NCBI GenBank assembly: GCA_025765615.1
Contig: JAIVFJ010000130.1
Span: 62,001 to 126,000 of the forward strand
DNA from: Zopfochytrium polystomum
Taxonomy: Eukaryota; Chytridiomycota; Chytridiomycetes; Chytridiales; Chytridiaceae
DNA: 64,000 bases
Direction: 5' to 3'
The notes under the pieces were generated by a model. The model searched no databases. It was not told the origin of the DNA and saw nothing but the letters and a program-made list of their open reading frames with translations. The translations under genes were made by a program, and so were the position numbers. Numbering within the stretch: the first letter of the stretch is position 1; each line of letters starts with the position of its first letter. This document shows positions 31,330-40,866 of the stretch, piece by piece.

Positions 31330-32984
31330 ATGGCTCAGCCCTCTCCTGACGCGGCAGCCGCAACTCCATCACGCCGCCGTCGCCGTCCCCGCCGCTTCCC
31401 CGCCGCCGTCGCTGCCATTCACCTCCTTCTTCTACTGGCAGCCCTCCCCGCGGTCATACGCCCACGAATTGCAAACACTCCGCCGTTTGCCCTCGCCGCC
31501 GGTCCCAGCAGCCAAGCATCAAAGGTGAAACCTGCAGGCCGTTCCATTCCCCATTCTCCCTCGTTCCCCTCCGCTTTGTCGACATCATACATCCCATTTC
31601 TTGTGCTGAACGTGATATCACTCGACATCATAGACAGGGACGAGAGAGAACGTTGGTGGGGTGTCGGTGGAGGTAAGGCCTGCGCTCCATTTTAGTGTTT
31701 ACTCTTGTTAAAAACAAAAGAGTGACACTTCTCTCTAATGACAAAGATTGGCGAGAAAGTGAGCAACCAGGGCGTGGATGCGATCGTTTACCACGCGAAA
31801 CACGGATCGAAAGATGTTATATACAAGGAGCCACTGCCTCACAAGAAGCTTTGGCCAAACGAAGTGGATGCAACGAGAGCAGGTCAGTAGAATGGTCGAT
31901 TTTATTTATGTTGGCACTCGTCGGGGATCAATGCGGCCCCTAATGTTCGTTCCCTTTTAAATTTCAAGCTGGCCAGCTCGTTGCGGCCGAAGGGAACAAA
32001 ATGGTGCAAAATAAGGTCGGCACCACGGGGCTGAAAGACTGGCTCCAGACCCAGAAAAACAGCCCGGAGGCAAAGTCAAAGTACCTTTTGACAGACGAGA
32101 AACCCGAAGACCACCGTGGCAAGATCAAACTGAGCGACGCGATTTACGGCCAGGTCGCGCAACACCAGAAAGACGTTGGCTTCGTTCACCACGACACTAA
32201 TTCTGGGAATATCCGCGTTCACGCGAGCCCCAGCGACAAGCCAGTTAAGTTTGCGGGTGTGAGGGGGGAAAGTCGGTAAGCTCATCGTTCTCCTTTTCTT
32301 CCCTGCAACCAAGACAGGGGACGGTCCCCAAAATGGAACTCATCGACTGGGGTCATGGTTCGTTTATGCAGTTCAATTTTTTTTTCTTTCTTTTCTTGTC
32401 TTTTTCCCATCGGGCTCCCGCTCAACCCCTCCTTCCAACTCCCAGCCAAGAAAGTTTCCCCGCAACACACTGTGGAAGGCCGAAAGGTCCGCGACCAGGC
32501 TAGCATCAAAATGGCGTGTTTCATCCAGGGTTTCCAGTTCCGCGCTGACCGCGGTGCGCTGCTCCGTCGCGCACCCGGCAAAGGCCGGTGCGGAGGGGCT
32601 GGCGGCGGCACCGCTGGTGCCAAGACGGCTGTCGGACGACGAGCAACCGCCAGCGCGAAAGACGGTGCGGCGACAGGTGGAGGCGGTGGAGCTCGAGGAG
32701 GCGCGGGTGGAAGCAAGACCGTCACTAGGAACGGAGTCGGGGCCGCGACGAGCAAGGCGGCAGCCAGCGAGCGCGGCGGCGATGGTCGGGCCAACGCGGC
32801 CTCTAGCAGGATGGCCGTGAAGACCCAGGGCGGGAACGTCGGCGGAGGTGCAAAAGATGGAGGCAAGGCAGCCCCGCCGACCAGCAGGCGCAGTGCGAAG
32901 CAACAGCAGCCAGCCGCAAAGCCCGCTGTTGCTAAACCAAAGACTGCAAGTGGCGGTGGTGGTGGCGGCAGGAAGAGCAAATGA
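31330..32984 (+). CDS. kinase-like protein with N-terminal signal/anchor and basic Gly/Ala/Lys-rich tail
   Basis: Five exons: 31330..31524, 31747..31882, 31969..32243, 32318..32357 and 32446..32984, giving 329 residues. An Arg-rich start precedes a hydrophobic stretch (AAIHLLLLLAALPAVI), so it is secreted or a type II membrane protein. The middle has a weak N-lobe (GVDAIVYHAKHGSKDVIYKE) and clear C-lobe motifs: FVHHDTNSGNIRV (HxDxxxxN catalytic loop) and MELIDWGH (DWG in place of DFG). The C-terminal about 130 residues are low complexity (Gly, Ala, Lys, Arg), ending GGRKSK. The kinase-like fold is good; activity and substrate are unknown. The domain is short for a full kinase. Exon 1 to 2 joining (222-nt intron) is the least certain step. 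Confidence 0.65.
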
Positions 32985-33158
32985 GGGGGTCGGAAAGGGA
33001 AGCACGGGATGTCACTTCTATTCTTCATTCATTAGAAAACTACAGGTTACGAATTTTGGTGTTCTCTCAAGCATTTAGTGGTCGTGTGCTCCTCGCAAGA
33101 CCTTACAACAACAACAAGGCTTCAATTGAAGCGGCGTATTTAATGCAAGGGAGAAGCG

Positions 33159-33680
33159 GTGCGAGGCATTATTGCTCAAATCAATCTTGTCCGCCTCCTC
33201 TCCTCCGGATTTGACTCCCTCCTCCCGGCCCGCGGCCCGTCCGACCCGACGACGACGAAGGGCCTCGCCGCCGCCGAAGCACTCCGCGCAGCGGCCATCA
33301 ACAGCCACCTCAACGTCGTGCGGCTCCTCGCCGACCGCATCCACGGCGGCGACCTCAGCGCGCTCGACACCGCGCACGTGTTTGAGGAGGCGTGCGCTGG
33401 CGGGCACGTCGAGACGGTGCAGTTCTTATTGGACCACACGGACGCGGACCCGGCGCACGGCGGGAACCAGGGGCTGGTGCGCGCCGCGTCCGGCGGGCAC
33501 GCCGATGTCGTGAGGGTGCTGCTGGTGGACGAGCGAGTGCGCGGCGGCGACGTGACCGTCGCGCTGATGAGCGCGGTGCGGTGCGGCCACGAGGGCGTGA
33601 TGCGGCCGTTTGTGCGGTTCGGGCTGATTGAGGACTGCGAGCTGGAGGCGGCGTCGGTGGACGCGTTTTTCGATTGGTGA
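33159..33680 (+). pseudogene. ankyrin-repeat protein fragment, 5' end missing
   Basis: Canonical ankyrin helices: ALRAAAINSHLNVVRLLADR, FEEACAGGHVETVQFLLDH, LVRAASGGHADVVRVLL, LMSAVRCGHEGVMRPFV, over about 170 residues. The frame opens after a TAA at 33141-33143 and contains no ATG before the repeats (the first codon at 33159 is GTG). An upstream exon or start must be missing. These are ordinary ankyrin repeats, unlike the WWK family. It may be a broken gene or the last exon of one not recognised here. Confidence 0.6.
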
Positions 33681-34103
33681 TTTCGGCGATTCCTGTGGGC
33701 GGCTACGCTGTTCCAGGGTTTAAGTATTGTTTGGATTCCAAGACGACCACTCGTTATTCCATCGCTTTGGCTTCGCAATGTCATCCGCTCGCTTGTCGAC
33801 GTTGCCAGTGCACTCGCGGCACTACAACAAATCCCCAAAGCCAACCTGGAGGTGAACGAGACGCCAGCAGAAAGTAATTCCACGTGATTCGGAGGAGGAG
33901 CCAAAGCGGGCGCAAAGACCGTGCGAAATCAAGGTTAATACTGAATATGGAACGGCAGCCTCGCACAGCACGACCAGACGTTGAACGACTACTTTTCCGC
34001 GTGGGTTTGCCAGCCCCAACTCCGAGGCGTTCGGCAGAAACGCGGACTAACCGTCTCAAGAGTGTTTCTTCGAGAATATTATAAATTCCGCCTACCTCAA
34101 AGC
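33681..34103. other. intergenic, no gene recognised
   Basis: Sequence between the ankyrin fragment and the inverted copia LTR. Only short frames are present, with no known motif. Confidence 0.4.
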
Positions 34104-34384
34104 TAATGGGAATTCGTACCCACTAGCAGTGTAGCAGAGTGACCGCGTACAAGGATTGCGAAGGACTGGAGGCAGATTTCAGGGTAGAGGGGCTTTTTAT
34201 TCAATGAGGTTCTTCTTATCTTCACTGATGCTTCCCTCTCACACCCTACTGCCTTTTATCCTGCCCAGGAGGAAAGACACTTCCCCAAATTTTGAGGATG
34301 CTTGGGCCACTATGCACTTTACCAAGTGCAAGTGCCGCACTGCAGACAAATCCTCCCAAAATTCTGTCTGCCCAAATTCCAACA
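34104..34384 (-). repeat. isolated copia LTR, inverted relative to the 26854 element
   Basis: 281 bp with high similarity to the LTR at 26854-27132 in reverse orientation. It begins TGTTGG at 34384, directly after WWK coding sequence, and ends near TAATG at 34104. Flanks show no target-site duplication: one side is WWK N-terminal sequence, the other is unrelated. It is a solo LTR at a rearrangement breakpoint rather than a clean insertion. Confidence 0.75.
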
Positions 34385-34507
34385 CGTCGCCGTGTCTGGG
34401 GTGTGATCGAAGAGGAAGCGCAGTAGCGGGGCTGGGCGGGGTTTTGCGGCAAAGAACCACCGGATGAAGGCGGGTGAGCGCAGCGATCTGGGCGAAGGCT
34501 GCATCAT
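34385..34507 (-). pseudogene. WWK-repeat gene, N-terminal fragment cut by an LTR
   Basis: Starts MMQPSPRS like WWK gene 2. It keeps SPAFI, then jumps to the FF..KPRPAPLLRFLFDHTPDTAT segment, so about 45 residues of the N-terminal domain are deleted. The LTR at 34384 ends it. The promoter segment beyond 34488 is a near copy of that at 25303. Confidence 0.65.
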
Positions 34508-35163
34508 GGGTATGCGAGCGTGGGTAACAAGTCTTGACGCTGTGGACCCAAACCAGTCTAGTCGACCAAACCCCGATCGTCCCAGTCAAAAATTTCTGGG
34601 CGCACACCCCCACGACTTGTTCAGCCAGAGCTGGAAGCAACTGGTCCTGATAGGGGGGACGAACGGGCGATTGCTGGAAGCCCTCACTGACTTACTCACT
34701 TCCCGAGTCGTTGCACTGTCAATGATCGGTGGGAGACAGCAGCGTGAATTCCCTCGCTGGCGCCGTCGCGCCAGTGCCTCTCAGGCCACCCTGCTTTCAG
34801 CACTGGCAGCGGCTGTGGTAGGGGAGTTGGTGCTCGCGTCGCTGGCAGGCCTGAAAGCAAGGGCAAACTGCGCGTGTTAATGAGACCTTATTACTGAACT
34901 TTGGCGGGCCAGATCTCACGGTCTCATTAGCCAAAGTGCCTGTCTCCCCGATTTGCAGGGCAAAACTGACGAACGCTCACAGTCGATGCATTTTGCCCTC
35001 CCAATCTACCCACCGAACGTCACGCTGAGTGATCGCCAGAAACACTGCAAATATGGCACACTGCGACGCTCGGCAAGTCCGTTGCGAGCCCTAATGAGCC
35101 CACTGTCCCTCCACCTGTCCTACTTCTCTGGTCTTTCTGCGACAAAACCTTATCTGAATACTT
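34508..35163. other. duplicated WWK 5' segment (copy b) and unassigned sequence with a 10-bp inverted repeat
   Basis: Up to about 34715 it duplicates 25303-25469 with about 65 extra bp. Further on, TAATGAGACC (34878-34887) and GGTCTCATTA (34920-34929) form a perfect 10-bp inverted repeat around 32 bp. No gene is seen. Confidence 0.5.
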
Positions 35164-35400
35164 CAACTGGAGCCCCGAGTTTTACCACCAATTAAGAACG
35201 TCAATTTTCGACAACTTGGTGGCCAACTGCAATGCAACTTCCGTGTACCTCGGTTCAAGCCCACTTTCAAGCCACCATTGAAGAGATTTCACTTGCCTGT
35301 TACCGCTTGCAAGATCGATGGCGTCAGCCAAATACCGTACTTCCAAGCCAATATTCTTCCACCACTGAAGCACTGGTACATTTCCCGAATAAGACGCCAT
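35164..35400 (-). pseudogene. WWK-repeat fragment
   Basis: About 72 codons carrying two and a half units (VLQWWKNIGLEVRYLADAID, SLQWWLESGLEPRY, DVLNWW). A stop after NWW replaces the following Lys. It corresponds to the third- and second-last repeats of the full-length genes. Confidence 0.65.
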
Positions 35401-35467
35401 ATCCAGAGTGATGTCAGGTCCAGGGCAGAAGCCGCAATCTCCACAAACGATGGAATATTTCTTTTAT

Positions 35468-36868
35468 TCACTGCAGGAGTTCATTGTCTATCCACCATTG
35501 GGCCCCCTCTTTGAACCGCGCAAGTCCCCTTCGCACGAAATCGGAATCAGGAGTCTTCATTTCCAGCCCACTATCTTTCCACCAGTCAAGGACAGAAACC
35601 TTCGAGTATCTGGTGGCCAGTTCCATCGCCGCAGTAGAGTATTTCAATTCGAGGCCACTGTCCAACCACCATTGGAGCGAGTTCAAGTATCCGTTTCTGC
35701 TGGCTAAATCCATAGCGTCTTCAGAATATCTCAACTCCAACCCACTGTCTTTCCACCACTGAAGTACGCGAATGTTGCCCGAGCTGGAAGCCTTGTCCAT
35801 GGCAACATGAGTGTACTTGAGTTCGAGGCCGCTGCTCTTCCACCAGTCAAGCACTTTGTATCGTCTGGATTTAATGGTTGTGTCGAGCGCATATCTGGTG
35901 TACTTCAGCTCGCCACAGTTTTCCTTGAGCCACTGAAGCGCCAGAACGTTTCCAGACTGCGTTGCTCCATCCATGGCTTTATGAGAGCACTTGACTTCAA
36001 GGTTATTGGCCTTCCACCACCGCAAAATCTTCACATAGCCTTTTGTGCAGGCATGGTTCAAGGCGTCTGCAGAAAACTTCATCTCCAGTCCACTTGATTT
36101 CCACCAAGCAAGAACGGAATAATGATCTCGTTCGCAAGCGCTGTCAATGGCCCTGCTGGAATATTTCAGCTGAAGCCCGCTGTCCATCCACCACTCAAGA
36201 ATGCCAACTCGTCCCAACGCGCAGGCTCTATCGATTGCAATACTAGAGTATTGAAGCTCCAGACCGCTTTTGGTCCACCAGTTCAGAACCTCAATAGCTC
36301 GCTCCACGTACTCGACTTTGTCGGGCGAGCCAAACTTTACGTCAGAATATCGCAGACCCAGACCATTCCACCAGTCGAGCACGTCCAGCCGCCCAAGAGC
36401 GCTCACACCGTCCATGACGCGAGGCTGATAGCTCAGCTCCAGCCCGCTCTCCTTCCACCAATCCAGCACCTGAATGTGGCCGCCTTCGCTCGCGTTGGCG
36501 ATCGCCTTGGCAACAGTGTACTTTTCAAAGATGGTAAAAACAGCTTCGCTGCCGGAAGCGTCCTTCCACCACTGGAGCGCCTCCACGTCTCCAGCGCTGC
36601 TGGACTCACAGATCGCACTCGGCCCGTTCTGGACAAGGAAGCCGTCGCGGGAGGCCGGATCCGAGATGTGCTCGAATAGAAAGTGCAGCAGCGCGGCGGG
36701 GCGGGGTTAACGGATGAAGAACGCGCGTATGCTGAGTATCGCGGCGGTCTGCAGCGCCGGGAGGCGATGAAGGGTCGCGAATCTGTATCTCTCGCGAGGA
36801 TCGGAGACTGCGCAGCAGATGTGTTCCGCTACGATCGGCATCAAGGCGGGCGAAGGTGTGGGTGTCAT
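35468..36868 (-). pseudogene. WWK-repeat protein 3, nearly intact, one nonsense codon
   Basis: Met at 36868 opens the N-terminal domain (MPIVAEHICCAVSDPRERYR, LHRLPALQTAAILSI), which meets a TAA at 36710-36708 (FFIR*PRPAALL). The frame resumes without shift through EHISDPASRDGF into MEALQWWKDASGS and about 10 repeats, ending EGAQWWIDNELLQ at 35468. From Met 36586 the repeats alone form a 372-residue ORF that could still be translated. It is the best-preserved WWK repeat array in the window. Confidence 0.75.
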
Positions 36869-36915
36869 GCCGTATTTACGCGCTTTGGTGACAAGTCGAC
36901 GGAGGTTAAGAGCAC

Positions 36916-37495
36916 TCAGCGGAGGGAGTGCTTCCAGAATAGTGTGTAGTCTGCAATCACAGGAAATTCAAATGGTGAAACGAAACGCTCAATCACTGCT
37001 TCTTTTTCAAGGAGATTGTTGTCCCTCCACCATTGCTGAAAATACACACTTTGCCTCTCAAGCCAGTCCGCAGGCGGATCTTTTAACTCCAGCCCACTGT
37101 TTTTCCACCAGTCAAGCACAAATACTCTGGAGTATTCTAGTGTGGCCAATTTCATCGCGGCCGTGGAGGATTTCAATTCATGCCCGCTCTCCAGCCACCC
37201 TTGAAGAGACTTCACGTTTCCGTTTCTGCTCGCGAGGTCTATGGCTGCTGCAGAATACCGTAATTCCAACCCACTGTCTTTCCACCCCACTGAAGCAAGT
37301 GAATGTTGGCTTCGTGAAAGGCTCAGAAAGCAAAATGGAGTCCGGCCGCGCAACCGCACTCACGCGGTCCATGACGCGAGGGCGATAGCTCATCTCCAGC
37401 CCACTACTTTTCCGCCAATCCAGTACCAGAACGTTGCCACCTTCCCTCGCAGTTGAAAATCGGAGGGACCCACAATCGTGAATGAGACGACTCAC
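36916..37495 (-). pseudogene. WWK-repeat gene 4, badly decayed
   Basis: Shows GGNVLVLDWRKSSGLEMSY and VMDRVSAVARPD in one frame. WKDSGLELRYSAAAID, SLQGWLESGHELK, VLDWWKNSGLELKD and FQQWWRDNNLLE are in another. Frameshifts and missing central repeats separate them. Several signature Trp are substituted (DWRK, QGW). No longer coding. Confidence 0.65.
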
Positions 37496-37608
37496 TTCCT
37501 CTCACACCGAAGGGCGGAAATCATTGCAAAATTCAGAATGCCAAGTTCGTGCCGCAAGTGGCTGACATCCTGGGCGGTAAGTCAAGCGGTAACTGCGAAC
37601 ATTTCCTC

Positions 37609-38483
37609 TTATTCAAGGAGACCATTGTCTTTCCACCATTGCTTACAACTCGCACTTCGGCCTCGAAACCAATCAGCTCTTGGGCATTTGAACTCCAGCC
37701 AATCAAGTGCAAAAAATTTTGAGTATGTTGTAGCCCACTCCACCGCTGCTGCGGAGAACTTCAATTCAAGCCCGCTGCCCAACCACCATTGAAGAGACTT
37801 CACGTAGCCGTTTTTGCACGCGTCGTCCATTGCAGCTGCAGAATACTTCAGTTCAAATCCACTGTCTTTCCACTACTGAAGCACGCGCACGTTGCCCGAG
37901 CTGGAAGCCTCGTTCATGGCAAAGTGAGTGTACTTTAGCTCAAGTCCACTGTCCTTCCACCAGTCCAGCACTCGGTATCGTCTCGATTTGATGGTCGTAT
38001 CCAGGGTAAAGCGGGTGTATTTGAGTTCGACACAGTTATCTTTCAGCCACTGAAGCGTCGCCACGTTTCCAGACTTTGTCGCGCCGTCCATCGCTTTATG
38101 AGAGCACTTGATTTCAAAGTTGTTGTCCTTCCACCACCGCAGAATCGCCATGTAGCCTTTCGCGCAGGCGTTGTCGGGTGCCGCTTCGGAAAACTTGATC
38201 TCCAGCCCGCACTTCTTCCCCCATTTCATGGCCGGGAGGTGACCGTTGCGGCAGGCGCCATCGATGGCGCCGCTTGTGCACTGTACCGGCAGACCGTTCT
38301 CTTTCCACCATTGAAGAACGTGGACTTGACCCTGCTCGCTGGCCCGCTCCAAAGCGCGGTCGGAATATATGAGCTCCAATCCACTGTCTTTCCACCAAGC
38401 GAGAGCCGCAAGGTGACCTCCTTCGCAAGCGCCGTCGATGGCGTCCTTTGTATATTTCAGCTCGAGCCCGCTGTCTTTCCACC
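37609..38483 (-). pseudogene. WWK-repeat gene 5, 3' part (interrupted by a copia fragment)
   Basis: Carries about eight repeats (HVLQWWKENGLPVQCTSGAI, AILRWWKDNNFEIKCSHKAM, RVLDWWKDSGLELKYTH) and ends QWWKDNGLLE at 37609. A TAG at 37875-37873 replaces a signature Trp (VLQ*WKDSGF). Its left end at 38483 continues, in the intact family sequence, directly into 38902. The two parts were therefore one gene before the insertion. Confidence 0.7.
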
Positions 38484-38901
38484 CACACTGTTCCCTATGC
38501 CCATCAGCAAAACGGTTTTATTGAGCGCGATCACCGAACTCTTTTGATTGCGCTTTGTCAATGATTGCACACACGAAAACTATGACAGTGAAGGACTGGG
38601 GTGAAGCTGTACTTGCTGCGTCGTTTGTCCGCGAACAGTGGCCCTATACACGTCCAGATGGCATCGTAATGACGCCGTACGAAACAATCCGAGGGGCGCC
38701 GCCTTCAATCTCTATGCTGCCTGTGTTTGGGTGTACAGCCTACCGAAATATCCCTAAAGAGGAAAAGCGTGGTCTTCATTTTCGTGCTGAGAAGTGCCAA
38801 TTTATGGGGTACGCTTGTGGTGCAAAAGGGTATATCCTTCGCCGTTCAGACGGACCCACTGTCATCAGCCGGGATGTCATTTTCGACGAGACATCGTTCC
38901 C
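38484..38901 (+). mobile_element. internal copia integrase fragment, about 418 bp, inserted in a WWK gene
   Basis: Open on plus and encodes copia integrase C-terminal sequence: WGEAVLAASFVREQWPYTRP, MTPYETIRGAPPSISML, VFGCTAYRNIPKEEKRGLHF, CQFMGYACGAKGYILRRSDG, ISRDVIFDE. There is no LTR at either end. The flanks TTTCCACC and ACTGAAGCACG are contiguous in intact WWK genes, so the piece was inserted within the codons for VLQW/WKDSG. This looks like filler DNA at a repaired break rather than a normal integration. Confidence 0.75.
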
Positions 38902-39600
38902 ACTGAAGCACGCGGACTCGTCCGTGCTTGCTCGCGTCATCCACTGCACAGTTCGAAAACATGAGCTCCAACCCGCTCCCATTCCACCAGTTCAGCACCT
39001 ATTCAGCTAGTACGTCGGAACCAAGCGGCGCCAGCGAGTCCATCGCAATTTCTGAGTATCGCAGCTCCGGCCCGCTAGACCTCCACCAATCGAGCACCTC
39101 GCGCCGCCCGTTCCGGCACGCAGAATTCACGGGACTCGCGTCATAGTCCAGCGCCAGCCCGCTCTCCTTCCACCACTGCAGGCCGCCTCCGCTCGCGTTG
39201 TTGATTGCCTGGGCGGCAGTGTACCGATCAAAAGATGGACTCGACCTCCGCATCGCTGCTCCGATGCAGATCCCAGTTTCCTTCCACAACCGCAGCGCGT
39301 CCACGTCTCCTCGCCGACGGGACGGGCGAATCGCGCGGGGCCCGTTCTCGACGAGGAACCGACGGCGCACCGTCGTGTCTGGGGTGTGATCGAAGACGAA
39401 GCGCAGCAGGGGGGTGGGCCGGGGTTTGTCGACGTTGTTGAAGAAGTCGGGGAAGCTTAGGATCGCGGCAACCTGCAGCGCCGGGAGGCGGTGGAGCGTC
39501 GCGAATGTGTACCTTTCGCGGGGACAAGAGACTGCGCGGTAGATCTGTTCGGCGACGTGCGGAATCGAGGTGGGCGATTGGGAGATGATGGCATTGGGGG
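38902..39600 (-). pseudogene. WWK-repeat gene 5, 5' part
   Basis: The N-terminal domain (IPHVAEQIYRAV, RERYTFATLHRLPALQVAAI, KPRPTPLLRFVFDHTPDTTV) lacks an in-frame Met. The first units follow (DALRLWKETG, GLQWWKESGLALDY, REVLDWWRSSGPELRY), with a one-base frame change between ICIGAAMRRSS and FDRYTAAQAI, then a TAG at 39001-38999 (VLAE*VLNWWNGSG). It continues to the copia insertion. Decayed before or after the insertion. Confidence 0.65.
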
Positions 39601-39991
39601 CGACATATGCAGAAACTCGCGATGTGGATAGTTTGGATGGTTGGCAAGGGAATCACAACCACTGCGAAAAACCACAGGGTGATTGATTGACAGAGTTCAA
39701 AGCGGCGCCAGCGCTAGCAGCAGTTGATCCGCGCTTGCGGGAAGCTCTTTAGGAGCTCCAAGAGAAGTTGGAGAGGGAGATTCCAGCGGCGCTAGCAAAG
39801 TATCAGCAGGCGCCGGTGATGGCTGCTATTCGGGAGAAAGGCGGTGCACTGGCAGATGCGTCTGAAGGAGAGGTTCTAGCGGCGAAACGGTAGAGCCAGT
39901 TAGTGGAGGGTCTTTCCGTGTAAAGCTGTTGTAATTGCGGCGTGTCGAGCGAAATCAGTTGGCCCATCCTGAAGGAACAAGAAACCTTGAC
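39601..39991. other. intergenic between the WWK cluster and the ATP synthase gene
   Basis: No gene is recognised. Marks the border from the retroelement-rich zone to the housekeeping block. Confidence 0.4.
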
Positions 39992-40330
39992 ATGTTCGCC
40001 GGCACCTCGACCTCCCTTCTTCGCACCTCGGCTTCCGCCGGGGCGCGATCGACCGTCGCCCGTCGCTCCGCCTCCATCATCCCGCCCTCGATCTCCTCCA
40101 TGAAAGAGATCGGCAAGCTCCAATCCGCGCACCCGCAGGCGCACCCCGAGATTTTTGCCAAGCTCAAGTCGTTGTACAAGAACCTGCCCAAGGGCGACGC
40201 GCCTCCGCCCAACTACAAGTCCTGGTACGCCCGCTACGCCACGCGGTACGAGAACTCGCTGATGCCCGTGTTGCACTTTTTCGGCGTTTTGATCCCCGTC
40301 GGTTATTATGTCGCGTACTTCCGTGGAGGG
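39992..40330 (+). CDS. ATP17: mitochondrial ATP synthase subunit f (3' end unresolved)
   Basis: Met at 39992 begins a mitochondrial targeting-type N-terminus (FAGTSTSLLRTSASAGARST). The mature protein follows the subunit f pattern: PPSISSMKEIGKLQ, then LKSLYKNLPKGDAPPPNYKS, WYARYATRYENS and one C-terminal membrane helix (FFGVLIPVGYYVAYF). It is a small peripheral-stalk/membrane subunit of the F1Fo ATP synthase in the inner membrane. A strong donor (GGG|GTGAGT) at 40331 ends the exon in phase 0. The short last exon was not identified with confidence; reading through gives 11 extra codons to a stop at 40366. Start choice rests on the presequence; Met at 39935 is an alternative. Confidence 0.7.
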
Positions 40331-40866
40331 GTGAGTTTGAGTGTGGTTCTTTTGGGGGGTTATTAGGGGTGGATGGGGGTTTGCGATCTGGTGGTGGGAA
40401 AAGGGGTGCCCTGCGGGCGATCGGGGTGGGAGATGAGGGTTTTGGGGATCGCGGAGTGCGCTTATGCAAGGATCGCCCTGCGCCGATGAATCTGACCCCA
40501 TCCATTCTATTTCGTTTCATCACATCGCGCTTTGCAACTCGACGTCCATCTATCATCGACCTCTCTTCGCTTTCCGCGCCTTCATCAGCACTGTAAGTAC
40601 TTTGGGCACTTCGTTTTTCAAAAGATCAGGACATTTCACACTGACCCTGTCTGTCAACAGACCACCCGACCAAGGAGTTCCACTAAATCACTCATTTGTA
40701 AGGGATTAGAGCAGCCGTGGGAGTGCGGGCTTGACAATAAACTGCAATTGCCCAACTGCACTCTGTTTTGTTAATCTTCGCAGCGCCGAGCATGGTGCTC
40801 GGGTCCTGATCCGTACCGCCGACGTGAGGTTAGCAATCAAAAAAATAAAAAATAGCTCCCAGGAAG
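40331..40866. other. intron and 3' end of the ATP synthase f gene, promoter of TAN1
   Basis: Should contain the last intron and short terminal exon of the upstream gene; acceptor candidates are at about 40590 (TTCATCAG) and 40660 (TCAACAG). The TAN1 promoter is also here. No other gene is seen. Confidence 0.4.

Noticed and set aside
34104..34384. Solo LTR as a clean insertion with target-site duplication
   Set aside because: The sequences on the two sides do not match; one side is WWK coding DNA and the other unrelated, so it marks a rearrangement instead.
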